Assembly: GCF_036067295.1 (NCBI RefSeq) | Contig: NZ_CP107954.1 | Span: 1-64,000 of the forward strand | Length of the DNA stretch: 64,000 nt | Reading direction: 5' to 3' | Origin: Kribbella sp. NBC_00382 | Lineage (GTDB): Bacteria > Actinomycetota > Actinomycetes > Propionibacteriales > Kribbellaceae | Shown: positions 32,301 to 39,933 of the stretch, one piece after another | Layout of the letters: each line of letters starts with the position of its first letter | How positions within the stretch are numbered: the stretch's first letter is position 1 | The notes under the pieces: generated by a model | The model's database searches: none | What the model was told of the DNA's origin: nothing | What the model saw: only the letters and a program-made list of their open reading frames with translations | Position numbers and translations under genes: made by a program

Positions 32301-32304
32301 TCAT
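26389..32304 (-). CDS. Giant LPXTG-anchored surface protein with CshA-type repeats
   Basis: A 1971-residue secreted protein. Order: signal peptide 1-27 (cleavage near ASA-YQ); non-repetitive N-terminal domain about 28-248 resembling CshA adhesin N-termini; a GEVED-like domain about 249-398 (GEDFGDAPNSYG, the Asp-rich DLNQNGKFDPAE loop, ending SGEVEDYPL); a proline stretch; 14 tandem beta-sandwich repeats of about 105-130 residues (about 408-1930); and a cell-wall sorting signal LPDTG, a hydrophobic stretch and RRGRQK. The repeats carry the xLDPxSVVLxDP, GTYxVxxDGxVxFxP and TYxVxDxNG motifs of CshA fibril repeats. ATG 32304 has GGGAGG 8 nt upstream; an in-frame ATG exists at 32328. Probably a cell-wall fibril or adhesin; the ligand is unknown and no sortase is in the window. 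Confidence 0.9.
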   Translation of the reverse strand: MTRSGHRLPAVVTVLSLTVLASGTASAYQVPSAPFAQGNTATATMPGSGLTQSITVTGQTELLDATTAGVRGSTAKTYDPAIARTTPAQDLLVNTGTCAAIGTCGSRGSLTITFSQPVRNPILHLAGLGGAATETTNGRTSGQSELHSVLKLTTAGLSLTKVGQGNNLAVSSDTITALNPDAGPNCINTDTGEGPDSAATAACGSVKVNGVAKSITFDLTAVFTKNAKLPAFNTPSSADAFSLVASIGEDFGDAPNSYGAAWSVLGDLRLGDDATEDNATIGNGTAGPTTQDQADDGVTLKPLATVAKDYTATVALTGASKPGRVCGWLDLNQNGKFDPAERACATFTAGQAAATLTWSALPKLTAGTTYARVRTGSATTQVEKPTGATDSGEVEDYPLVIAPPPPPIALDDTATTPYNEDLTTDVLGNDRPGDPASPLKPGSLCLVDANKCGVMVNVVAEGKYVAKPDGQITFEPVPGFVGPGKPVTYRIADTNGTTATAKLTITVALPAKPVAVPDKASTQQNVSIALTPLANDRPAPGVTLDPTSVVLRDPADKAFTTAAADTFKKKVIVPGEGTYVVKPDGTVDFLPLPQFTGVATTLGYRVTDSTRQVAESTIAVTVTPITPKALGDSVSTPFDTNVVISVLDNDLPGSPEAPLNPATLKLVDPADGKLVDQVTVARQGDYVVADGKVTFEPVQGFQGVTTPLTYQVLDKNGTAARAQLTVSVDEPGPPVANPDKTTLLQGGSIFVPVLDNDKPGPTGSALVPGTLRLIPPTPATITAATKSPTPSTPLPMPAATAAGDPATSIVVAGQGKYTVKPDGRVLFESVPTFSGHATPITYQVADGNGAIGKATLTLEVTKVQPDATDDTASTPYDQNVTVHVLSNDTAGDPAVPLVPSSVKLIDPMTHQPKSTVVVDGEATFKVVADGDVQFDPLPTYTGVATPLTYTVSDVNGTRATATLTITVAKPPPPTAKPDTATTKQDNPVTIDPLANDEPGEGTGLDPVSVVLIDPADGSLKKVVTVADQGTYHVNPDGTVGFDPLPAFTGTATTLKYRVSDWFDQATRSTITIAVAPIVPTAEDDTATSPYGVTATVKVLANDKPGDLSAPLVIGSLQLKDPADGLFKSVVTIPEEGIYTARAGVIAFEPTAGFSGPGTALTYQVADDNGTTATATVWITVGLPPSAQPDNASTLQNITTTVDVLKNDEPGTGAKLDPSSVVIASPELPAAPAVFTKKLTVPGQGTYEVQTSGAIQFDPLPAFHGDGSLIQYKVTDSQHNTASSTLGVEVTAIQPFTVDDSAITAFNQPITLNVLTNDKPGDPSAPLVPKSLLLQDPADATKYQQTITQPGEGTYTTKPDGSITFAPVKDFQGMTTPATYRVSDTNGTPADGLLFVTVGKGPEAKPDTGTTKQNLNTQVDPLANDEPGTEAELDKTTVQLYDGKAWAKTATITGQGTYKVDALTGKITFDPVPTFSGPSSIAYQVADTAKNKAMSTVTVTVTPIVPDPTNDTATTAFDTPITVPVLTNDKPGDATAPLDPASVRLIDFATGDPVTSLRVEGQGTYTVQPDGGIRLLPWGGWVGPTTPVTYQVSDKNGSAGTATLVVTVSAKPVALPDVAKTKQHVVVTVDPLANDKPGAGATLDPATLLLVDASGNLVDKVTVLDQGTYTVADGKLTFNPVKAFVGSARPAAYEVKDSNRNAARSTVSVTVLPVRPVAADDSATTQYGQAVSVPVLGNDKAGDPSAPLVPTSVVLRDPADGKDKTSVTIKDEGSFTARPDSTVGYTPVKGFAGTTRSLTYRVTDANGTSDTARLEITVGAPSASKAIPDSGTGSSGNPVVVNPLLNDAATQGAAWDPGSVCLATGPATCGKRVDVPDVGVWTVGTDGTIRLVPERGFIGAAKQSYRVTDTDGVTVDSQVKVTIGAQPAAQASLDRTALPDTGGPSVLLLTLALLLVGLGVTLLGIARRGRQK
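26500..31085 (-). repeat. 14 tandem CshA-like repeats in strict A-B alternation
   Basis: Odd repeats (A) begin with patterns like DDTATTPYxxxxTVxVLxND and GDPxAPLxPxSV, and end in YxVxDxNGTxATA. Even repeats (B) begin PDxxxTKQNxxVTVDPLAND and carry GxGAxLDPxSVV, and end in NxAxSTVxVTVTPIxP. Thirteen repeats follow the A-B order; the 14th is a divergent terminal copy. The true period is therefore about 210 residues. Confidence 0.8.
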
Positions 32305-32406
32305 TCCCACGCCCTCCCGAGCACTCACGTTTCCGCATGCGTCGGCCTCGGGGCGAGCGGGCCAGCGTAGAGCTAACGCGCTACGCCGGTCCGATGTTAC
32401 GCGGGA

Positions 32407-34689
32407 TCAGCCGGTGAGTTCGTAGATCCGGACGTGCTGCCAGCTGTGTCGGAGTACGGCGAGCTTGTCGAGGTCCGACGAGACGGGTCCACCGAACAGA
32501 TCGGCGTACACCCAGCGGACGTGGTACTGGTCGCGCAGCTTGGCCAGTACCTCGGCAGTCGGCTCGTAGATTGCTTGATTCGTCAGCTCTACGCGGTCAG
32601 GCCAAGGCGACGGCTGCTGGTTGTAGCGCAGGCCGCCGACGCCGTGGTTGGCCATCGCCTGCGAGGTGTAACCCCAGCCTTCGAGGAAGGTCCGGCGGCC
32701 GGCGATGCCACTGACGATGTAGCCGCGAGCATCACAGCCCGGCCCTTGCTTACCGGCCGGCCGGCACCAGGTGTTGCTCACGACAACGTCTGTGTCTTTG
32801 GAGTTCTTCGCCAGCCAGAGCGCGGCGGCTTCCTCGTCCGGGTAGACCCACCAGGTTGCCGAGGTGAACGTCTGCGCCTGCTTGCCGCCGTTGAGATGCA
32901 GGTTCTGTTCGAAGGTCCTTGCCGACGGCACCGCCAATAACGTCAACAGCACCAGCAACCCACCGAGTCCCGCCACCCGAGGCACTCGCTTCACCAGCAA
33001 CAACCACACGAACATCAGCGCCGCGGTAACTGCCACGACAACAAGCAACGGCCGGGCAACCAGCGCGATCCGGCGTAGGTGCGAGCCGCTGGGCAGGGCA
33101 TCGGTAGTCAGAAGAATGAAGGCGAAGAGCGCGCCGAGGACGACCGCCGCAACGGCAAGCCACAAGAGCACCCCGCGCCGCCCTGCGGTCGGCGCGTAGG
33201 TTCTGGTGATTGTTGCGGCTAGCCAGCCGGCGGCGGCGAGGCTGAAGGGGACTGCGCTGTGGACGAAGTAGGCCTCGCTGATGGAGGGGTGATCTACCAG
33301 GAGGAAGCCGGCCCAGCCTGCGATCAATGCGCCGAGCAGGAACCAGGCGATGGGGTCGCGGCGGAGTCCGCGCTTCGCGAGTACGCCATAGCCGACGACT
33401 GCTAGCAGCTGACCCGTCAGCATCAGCAGTGCGATGACGAGCACGCCGGCGATGGACAGGAGGTGGCCGGAGGTCAGGGCGGGGAGGATCAGGCCGCCTT
33501 CGCCTGCCTGGGTGGTGTCGCGGGTGGCGGCTGCGTAGCCGCCTTGGGTTTTCAGGACGGCTAGGAACTGGAGGCCTGAGCCGCTCGTGCTGCCTGCAAC
33601 GGTGACCATCGTGCCGACTGCCGCGGCGACCAGCAATGAGCCCGCGGCTAGGAATCGGGTCGGTAGGCGGCGGTCGCGGATGAGAAGGAAGAGCGCGGGC
33701 AGGCCCACTGCGCCCACCAGGATTGGGAGGGTGGTCGGCTTGGAGCCGCCGCCGACGACCGCGACGGTAAATGCCAGTAACCACAGGCCTTTGGTGGACT
33801 CGCCTTTGAACAGCAGGTGGATCAAGAAGACGGCTGCCGCAGTACCGGCCACCATGCCGAAGGTTTGCGACGGACTGAGCAGGCTCAACGGTGGCGACAG
33901 GTTCACCGCGGTGTCGATGAACAGGAACAACTGCGGCCCCGCCAACGCCAGAGCAGCCAGTACGCCGGTCCACCACGCGCGGCTGACCGTCCTGGCGAGA
34001 GTGGCGCACACCAGCAAGGCGACGAGCAGCTGCGGCAGCAACCACAGCCGGTAGAGCACGATGATCGGTGAGAGCTTGGTGATGTCCACGGCCGCCGCCA
34101 TGTCGGCATTCGCGAACCAGTGGTACTCCAGCGACTCCCCCGACACCTGCGGCAGTTGCGGCGGTACGGAGCGCGTGAGCTCGTTCAGCATCGACAGGTG
34201 GTACAGCAGGTCTTGGTAGTACGACGTGCCGTCCGGTGGCGCCGGGTGGTACTTCATCGCCCCGAGCACTGCCCCACCGAGCAGCACAGTCGAGGCGATC
34301 ACCATCCCCCACGTCCACAGCAGCGGCAGCGGCTTGGGGTCGTGGATCCGCCAGTACTTCCGGAGTCGCGGCACGGCGGCGAAGGCGACGAGCGCCAGCG
34401 CCGGCCAGATCACCAGCACCCGCTGCCAGCCGAGCGCGGTGAAGATCGCCCACCCCGCCAGCTGGTACGTCGCCCCGACGGCTGACCCGAGTCCGAAGTC
34501 CTCGGCCCAGTTGCCCGTACTCCGCCAGAGCGCGCGCAGGATCAGGATCCCCGGCAACGCGACCGCCAGAGCGAAGTACAGGGTGTACTTCGCGATCGGG
34601 CCGACCGGGACGTCGAGGGAGATCAGCGCGAGCACCGCAACGACGTACGGAAGCAACCACGGCAAGAGCCGCGGCAGGAAACGCGTCAT
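32407..34689 (-). CDS. Polytopic membrane protein, GT-C glycosyltransferase-like
   Basis: A 760-residue integral membrane protein with roughly 12-13 hydrophobic segments across residues 8-610. A soluble, probably extracytoplasmic C-terminal domain of about 150 residues follows (starting near the PDEEAAALWLAKNSK segment, with VSNTWCRPAGKQGPGCDARG). This layout is usual for GT-C glycosyltransferases using polyprenyl-phosphate sugars, and an early-loop HLSMLNEL plus EYHWFANADMAAA region could be the catalytic side, but I cannot assign a named family with confidence. It overlaps the upstream GT2 gene by 4 bp, so the two are one unit. The surface-protein gene follows on the same strand. Confidence 0.7.
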   Translation of the reverse strand: MTRFLPRLLPWLLPYVVAVLALISLDVPVGPIAKYTLYFALAVALPGILILRALWRSTGNWAEDFGLGSAVGATYQLAGWAIFTALGWQRVLVIWPALALVAFAAVPRLRKYWRIHDPKPLPLLWTWGMVIASTVLLGGAVLGAMKYHPAPPDGTSYYQDLLYHLSMLNELTRSVPPQLPQVSGESLEYHWFANADMAAAVDITKLSPIIVLYRLWLLPQLLVALLVCATLARTVSRAWWTGVLAALALAGPQLFLFIDTAVNLSPPLSLLSPSQTFGMVAGTAAAVFLIHLLFKGESTKGLWLLAFTVAVVGGGSKPTTLPILVGAVGLPALFLLIRDRRLPTRFLAAGSLLVAAAVGTMVTVAGSTSGSGLQFLAVLKTQGGYAAATRDTTQAGEGGLILPALTSGHLLSIAGVLVIALLMLTGQLLAVVGYGVLAKRGLRRDPIAWFLLGALIAGWAGFLLVDHPSISEAYFVHSAVPFSLAAAGWLAATITRTYAPTAGRRGVLLWLAVAAVVLGALFAFILLTTDALPSGSHLRRIALVARPLLVVVAVTAALMFVWLLLVKRVPRVAGLGGLLVLLTLLAVPSARTFEQNLHLNGGKQAQTFTSATWWVYPDEEAAALWLAKNSKDTDVVVSNTWCRPAGKQGPGCDARGYIVSGIAGRRTFLEGWGYTSQAMANHGVGGLRYNQQPSPWPDRVELTNQAIYEPTAEVLAKLRDQYHVRWVYADLFGGPVSSDLDKLAVLRHSWQHVRIYELTG

Positions 34690-35657
34690 CTAGCGGAGAC
34701 CTCATCAAGGGTCTGATGTCCGGCGTCTTCGAGGCTGTCGTAGCCGACGAGGAACTGCGGGCGACGCTGGCTCGACTGGAACAAGCGGGCGACGTACTCC
34801 CCCAGCAACCCAAGGCACAGCAACTGGATCGCGCCGATGATGCTGACGGCCAGCACGGTCGAGGTCCAGCCGGGAACGCTGTTGCCGGACAGCTTGATCA
34901 CCAGCGCGCCGACCGCGAACAGCCCGGACAGCAACCCACCGAGCAACCCGAACCACGTGGCCAGCCGCAGCGGCGCCGCCGAGAACGCGGTCACACTGTC
35001 GAACGCGAGCCGGAACATCTTCGACCAGTTGTACTTCGTGACGCCGGCTGCTCGCTCCGCCCGGACATAGGCAACCTCGGCGCTCGGGAACCCGAGCCAC
35101 GGGATCACCAACCGGAAGACCCGGCCGTCCTCGGGCAGCGAGTTCACCGCATCGATGACCCGCCGCGAGACGAGCCGGAAGTCTGCCGCGTCGAACGGAA
35201 TGTCCTTGCCGACCAGGCGACACATCAGCCGGTAATACATCCGAGCCGTCGTCCGCTTCGGCCAGGAGTCGCTCGAGCGATCGGAGCGCACGCCGTACAC
35301 GACGTCGACATCCTTCTCCCGGGCAGTGGCGAGCAACTCGGCGATCACCTCAGGCGGATCCTGCAGATCGGCATCGATGGTGACCAGGTACTTCCCTCTG
35401 GCACGCCGGAATCCCGCCGACTGCGCGGCCTGGTGACCCGAGTTGCGGAGCAGGCGCACGACCCGGAGCTGATGCCAGTCGACGGCGGCTTCGAGCAGCA
35501 TCGAGGCGGTCGCGTCGCGGCTGCCGTCGTCGACGACAAGCACCTCGTAGCTGATGCCGAGGCCGTCCAGCAGGGGGCGCATCCGCTCGAAGAAGATCGG
35601 CAGCACCTCTTCCTCGTCGTACATCGGCACGACGACGGAGAGTTCGGGATCCGGCAT
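34686..35657 (-). CDS. GT2 family glycosyltransferase (GtrB/DPM-like, membrane anchored)
   Basis: A 323-residue enzyme. The N-terminal GT-A domain (about 5-230) shows LSVVVPMYDEEEVLP, VVDDGSRDAT and the metal-binding DADLQDPP. Two C-terminal membrane helices (about 232-258 and 266-293) follow, as in GtrB and polyprenyl-phosphate glucosyl/mannosyl transferases. Such enzymes load a sugar onto undecaprenyl phosphate for use outside the membrane by a GT-C partner. The 4-bp overlap with the GT-C-like gene at 34689 supports that pairing. Confidence 0.88.
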   Translation of the reverse strand: MPDPELSVVVPMYDEEEVLPIFFERMRPLLDGLGISYEVLVVDDGSRDATASMLLEAAVDWHQLRVVRLLRNSGHQAAQSAGFRRARGKYLVTIDADLQDPPEVIAELLATAREKDVDVVYGVRSDRSSDSWPKRTTARMYYRLMCRLVGKDIPFDAADFRLVSRRVIDAVNSLPEDGRVFRLVIPWLGFPSAEVAYVRAERAAGVTKYNWSKMFRLAFDSVTAFSAAPLRLATWFGLLGGLLSGLFAVGALVIKLSGNSVPGWTSTVLAVSIIGAIQLLCLGLLGEYVARLFQSSQRRPQFLVGYDSLEDAGHQTLDEVSAR

Positions 35658-35782
35658 ATCCGGTGGTCCTCCACGACTGATCTGGCTAAGCCCCGTTCAG
35701 GCGGATCGGGCGGCCGGGTGGAAAGTACAGGTGGCGAAACTAGCAGGCTCTGCGCCGACTCCCCACTTCGGACCGTGCCCGG

Positions 35783-37327
35783 TCAGCTGGGTGGGGAGAC
35801 GGCGGTGGCGCCGGTGCGGCGAGGGTCGCCGACGGCCAGGAGGCCTTCGGTGGGGTCCCAGAAGGCTGCTGCCACGCCGCCGAAGTACATGGAATGGGGT
35901 GGCATCGGGCGGGTCGGGAGGTTGGTGGCGAAGCCCGAGACGGCGAGGTCGTCCTCGTAGTCGACGACCACGTCTTCGCGGACGCGGACGTGCAGGCGGG
36001 GGTACTCGACTGCTTCTTCGAGCGACAGGCCGCCGTGCGTGTAGAGCGCGTAGACCTGCGCGATCGCGGTCGGGATCCGGTCGGAACCGGGCGAGCTGAT
36101 CGCCAGTACGGCGCCATCGCTGTCCCTGCGGGCGACGCTCGGCGCCATGTTGGAGGTGAGCCGGGTGCCAGGCGCGAGGCTGTGCGGGCCGCCGTGGACG
36201 AGCTCTTGTTCGCCGAGTGCGTTGTTGAGCCAGATGCCGGTACCGGGCGTCATCACGCCGGACCCGTAGCCGGACGAGACGGTGATCGCACAGGCGTCGC
36301 CTTCGTCGTCGACCACGGAGACTGTCGCCGTACTGGGTGAGCTCAGCGCGCGCAGATCGCCGGCGTTCGCCAGGTCGAGCAGCTTCTGACCTTCGAGCTG
36401 GCGGACATCCTCCTCATCCAGCTCGGCGAGTCGACGACCGAGCACAGCATGCTGTACTTCGATCAGCCGCTCCAGCTCGGATGGATTCCACGCTCCCTGG
36501 CCCGGTACTCCGTCGAGCAGCGCGAGGATCGCGGCCGCCGCGACCCCGCCGACGGCCGGTGGCGGGTTGGTCGCGAGGCGCCAGCCGTTCTGCCGGACGA
36601 TGAGGGCTGGGCGAACGATCGCCTCGTACTGCGCGAGGTCCTGCGCGGTCAGGATGCCGTCGTTGTCGGCCATGTCACGGACGAGCATCTCCGCGAGCTC
36701 GCCGGTGTAGAGGGTCTCGGCGCCTTCGCTGGCGATCAGCTCGAGCGCCTCGGCCAGCTCGGGGATCACCACGGTGCTGCCGGCCTTGATCACCACGCCG
36801 TCGCCGTCATGCACCACGCCATGGCTCGGCTGATGCCAGCCGAAGATGATCTCGTGGGTGTAGCCGAGGTAGTACCCGGACGTACGGCTGAGCGGGAACC
36901 CGTTCCGCGCGACCTCGATCGCCGGACGGAACACCTCACTCCACGGCGCCTTGCCGGAGCGTTCATGGGCAAGCGCGAGCGCCTTCATCCCACCCGGCGT
37001 CGCGACCGACCCATGCCCGATGGTCGTCGTCGTGCCACCGCCGTACTCCGTACTGATGTCCCAAACGCCCTGCCCGAACTTGTGCTCCGGCAGCCCACGC
37101 CCAGGCATCTCCACCCAGCCGTCGATGGTGACCGCCTCGCCACCCTTCACCTGCAAGGTGACAAACCCACCCGAGGCCGGCGACACGACCCCGATCTCGT
37201 TCACCATCGTCACCAAGGTCGCAGCGATAGCAGCATCAACCGCATTGCCACCCTCACTGGCCAACCGCACACCCGCATCAGCCGCAGCCTTGTTAGGCGC
37301 CGCAACCGCAACCCGAGGACTACCCAT
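35783..37327 (-). CDS. Gamma-glutamyltransferase-family protein
   Basis: A 514-residue Ntn-hydrolase of the GGT family. It begins APNKAAADAGVRLASEGGNAVDAA and has the autoprocessing/nucleophile motif TATVSVVD (333-340), aligned to the family TTHxSVVD with T333 as nucleophile, followed by SGYGSGVMTPGTGIWLNN and SSPGSDRIP. The second residue of the usual Thr-Thr pair is Ala and the His is Thr, so activity may differ from classical GGT. It is somewhat shorter than the usual 550-580 residues and has no signal peptide. The ATG at 37327 lies inside the end of a 21-codon ORF (37320-37385) that encodes the same PRVAVAAPN peptide. It lies 71 bp downstream of pheT. Confidence 0.82.
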   Translation of the reverse strand: MGSPRVAVAAPNKAAADAGVRLASEGGNAVDAAIAATLVTMVNEIGVVSPASGGFVTLQVKGGEAVTIDGWVEMPGRGLPEHKFGQGVWDISTEYGGGTTTTIGHGSVATPGGMKALALAHERSGKAPWSEVFRPAIEVARNGFPLSRTSGYYLGYTHEIIFGWHQPSHGVVHDGDGVVIKAGSTVVIPELAEALELIASEGAETLYTGELAEMLVRDMADNDGILTAQDLAQYEAIVRPALIVRQNGWRLATNPPPAVGGVAAAAILALLDGVPGQGAWNPSELERLIEVQHAVLGRRLAELDEEDVRQLEGQKLLDLANAGDLRALSSPSTATVSVVDDEGDACAITVSSGYGSGVMTPGTGIWLNNALGEQELVHGGPHSLAPGTRLTSNMAPSVARRDSDGAVLAISSPGSDRIPTAIAQVYALYTHGGLSLEEAVEYPRLHVRVREDVVVDYEDDLAVSGFATNLPTRPMPPHSMYFGGVAAAFWDPTEGLLAVGDPRRTGATAVSPPS

Positions 37328-37385
37328 GGTGCGGCCGCTCCACTCTCGTGTTGGGTGCGGCGACCGCGACCCTGGGGTTCGTCAT
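37320..37385 (-). CDS. 21-codon ORF duplicating the start of the GGT gene
   Basis: The ORF begins with an ATG 13 nt after the pheT stop and ends at a TAG that overlaps the GGT start region (ATGGGTAG). It encodes 21 residues, of which PRVAVAAPN (4-12) is identical to residues 4-12 of the GGT protein. Of the nine shared codons, seven differ, all synonymously. A weak AGG lies 8 nt upstream. It could be a leader peptide coupled to GGT translation or the relic of a lost paralogue; expression is not shown. Confidence 0.45.
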   Translation of the reverse strand: MTNPRVAVAAPNTRVERPHHG

Positions 37386-37398
37386 CTGCGGACCTGAC

Positions 37399-39933
37399 TC
37401 AGCCGACGCGCTGGACTGCGCCGAAGCGGTCAACGGTGACCTGGACGGCTGCCTGGCGGGCGGCGCTGACCTCGGTTTCGGTGAGGGTGCGGTCGTGGGC
37501 GCGGAAGCGGAGCGCGAAGGCGAGCGACTTCTTGCCCTCGCCGATCTGCTCGCCGGTGTAGAGGTCGAACAGCCGGATCGACTCCAGCAACTCCCCCGCA
37601 CCTTCGACCAGCGCCGCCTCGACATCAGCCGCGGCCACCTCAGCTCCGACGATCAGCGCGACGTCTTCCTTCGCGACCGGGTACGACGAGAACGGGTGCG
37701 CCGTCACCGACGCCGGAGCCGCCGCCATCAACGCGTCGAGGTCCAGCTCGACTGCCCCCGACCGGGCCGGCAGCCCGAACGCCTGACACACCTTCGGATG
37801 CAGCTCACCGGCATGGCCGATGACCTTGCCACCGACGGACACTTCGGCACAGCGGCCCGGGTGCCATGGCGCCAGCTCGACGTTCCGTAGTACCGGCTTG
37901 ACGCCGACGACAGCGGCAACAGATCGAGCAACCTGTACTGCGTCCGCCCAGCTCGTGGGCTGACCCTTGCCCCACCAGCCGGTCGGCGTGCGCGAACCGG
38001 TCAGCACGACCCCGAGGTGAAGGGGTTGGTCCGGGAGCGCGTCGTACAGCGCCTGGATCTCGGCGTCGCTCGGACGCTGCGCGACGGACGGCAGCGGCGC
38101 GGGCTTCGAGTCCGGGCGAGGCAGGAACACCAGCCCGGTCTGGAAGATCGCGAGATCGGTGGCACCACGACCGGCGTTGCGCTCGGCCGTCCGGAGCAAG
38201 GTCGGCAGCAGCGTCGTCTGCATCGACGGCTCCTCATCCGACAACGGGTTGGCCAGCTTCACCGTCGTACGCCGGAAGTCGTCCGCCGGCAGCCCCATCG
38301 CATCGAAGTCGGCGTCGCCCACGAACGGGTACGACACAACCTCGGTCAGCCCCGCCCCAACCAGCGCGGTCGCAATCCGCCGACGGCGCCGCTGCGAGCT
38401 GGTCAGCCCTTGCCCACCCGGCGCCTTCGGCAAGATCGAAGGCACGTTGTCGAACCCGAATAGCCGGATCGCTTCCTCGGCGAAGTCGTTGGGATCCCGC
38501 AGGTCGGGCCGCCACGACGGCGGCGTGACGGTCAGCAGGTCGGCTGCGGCAGCCGTGCTACCGCCGACCGCGAACGGCGCCGCCACGGCGGAACCGTTGC
38601 TTTGGGCAACCGTGCAGCCGACTGCATGCAGGTGCCTGGTCGACTCCTCGACCGAGATCGGCGCACCGGCCACCCGCGCCGCGTGATCGGCCCGGAAGGT
38701 GACCGGCGCCGGCGCCGGGTGCGTGTCGATGACGGTTTCGTCGGTTTGGATGGTGCCGCCGGCCAGTTCGGCCAGCAGGTCGGCGACGCGCTGGGCGGCG
38801 TACCGGGGAAGCTGCGGGTCGACCTCGCGCTCGAATCGGCGGGATGCCTCGGACGACAGCTTGTGACGGCGCGACGAACGCGCGATCACGATCGGGTGGA
38901 AGTGGGCCGCCTCGATCACCACCTCGGTGGTCGACGCGGAGATCTCGGTGGACGCGCCACCCATCACGCCGGCGATACCGATCGGGCCGGAGTCGTCGGT
39001 GATCAGCAGGTCCTCGGTGTCGAGCTCCCGGGTCTGGTCGTCCAGCGTCATCAGCTTCTCGCCGGCCGTTGCCCGGCGTACGACGATCTCGCCGCTCAAC
39101 CGGGCCTTGTCGTACCCGTGGATCGGCTGCCCCAGCTCGAGCATCACGTAGTTGGTGATGTCGACGCCGATCGAGATCGGCCGCATCCCCGACATGACCA
39201 GCCTCTGCTGCAACCACCGCGGCGACGGCGCCGCCGGGTCTATCCCGGTGACCGTCCGCGTCACGAAGACGCTGCAAGCCTCGGCGTCATCGACCCGCAC
39301 CGGGTAGCCACCCGTCTGCGTGCCGGTGACAGTCAACGCCGCCGGGTCCTTCAGCTCCACCCCGTACGCCGTGGCCGCCTCGCGCGCGACTCCACGGATC
39401 GACAGGCAGTACCCCCGGTCCGGGGTCACCGCGATGTCGAGCACGTCGTCGCGCAGCCCGAGCAGCTCGATCGCGTCGGTACCGACCTCGGCCTCGCCTG
39501 GCTCCAGTACGACGATGCCGTGCGTACCGTCATCGCCCAGACCGAGCTCCGAGGACGAGCAGATCATCCCGCTCGAGACGTGGCCGTAGGTCTTGCGCGC
39601 GGAGATCGCGAACCCGCCGGGCAGCACAGCGCCCGGGAGGACGACGACGACCAGGTCGCCGACCTCGAAGTTGCTCGCGCCGCAGACGACCCATTGCGGT
39701 TCGTCGTTGCCGATGTCGAGCGAGCACCAGCGGATGGTCTTGCCGTTCTTCTGCGGCTCCGGCTCGTAGCTGAGCACCTTGCCGACGACGAGCGGACCGG
39801 TCAGGCCGCCGCCCGCCTCGTCGACGGTCTCCACCTCGAGGCCGGCGCGGACCAGCTTCTCGCCGACCTCGCGACCGGTCACACCGGCCGGCAGCTCGAC
39901 GTACTCACGAAGCCATGACAGTGGGACCCGCAT
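37399..39933 (-). CDS. pheT: Phenylalanyl-tRNA synthetase beta subunit
   Basis: An 844-residue PheRS beta chain. Order: N-terminal tRNA-binding (EMAP-like) domain about 40-155, B3/B4 editing domain about 210-380, B5 domain about 400-490 ([18 protein letters not shown]), a catalytic-like core, and a C-terminal anticodon-binding FDX-ACB domain about 750-844 ([16 protein letters not shown]). The length is typical. Its ATG shares one base with the pheS stop (TGATG), so the two are translationally coupled. Confidence 0.97.
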   Translation of the reverse strand: MRVPLSWLREYVELPAGVTGREVGEKLVRAGLEVETVDEAGGGLTGPLVVGKVLSYEPEPQKNGKTIRWCSLDIGNDEPQWVVCGASNFEVGDLVVVVLPGAVLPGGFAISARKTYGHVSSGMICSSSELGLGDDGTHGIVVLEPGEAEVGTDAIELLGLRDDVLDIAVTPDRGYCLSIRGVAREAATAYGVELKDPAALTVTGTQTGGYPVRVDDAEACSVFVTRTVTGIDPAAPSPRWLQQRLVMSGMRPISIGVDITNYVMLELGQPIHGYDKARLSGEIVVRRATAGEKLMTLDDQTRELDTEDLLITDDSGPIGIAGVMGGASTEISASTTEVVIEAAHFHPIVIARSSRRHKLSSEASRRFEREVDPQLPRYAAQRVADLLAELAGGTIQTDETVIDTHPAPAPVTFRADHAARVAGAPISVEESTRHLHAVGCTVAQSNGSAVAAPFAVGGSTAAAADLLTVTPPSWRPDLRDPNDFAEEAIRLFGFDNVPSILPKAPGGQGLTSSQRRRRRIATALVGAGLTEVVSYPFVGDADFDAMGLPADDFRRTTVKLANPLSDEEPSMQTTLLPTLLRTAERNAGRGATDLAIFQTGLVFLPRPDSKPAPLPSVAQRPSDAEIQALYDALPDQPLHLGVVLTGSRTPTGWWGKGQPTSWADAVQVARSVAAVVGVKPVLRNVELAPWHPGRCAEVSVGGKVIGHAGELHPKVCQAFGLPARSGAVELDLDALMAAAPASVTAHPFSSYPVAKEDVALIVGAEVAAADVEAALVEGAGELLESIRLFDLYTGEQIGEGKKSLAFALRFRAHDRTLTETEVSAARQAAVQVTVDRFGAVQRVG

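Noticed and set aside
34716-35960. 414-codon plus-strand ORF opposite the GT2 gene
   Set aside because: Gln/Arg/Pro-rich shadow of a well-supported glycosyltransferase gene.
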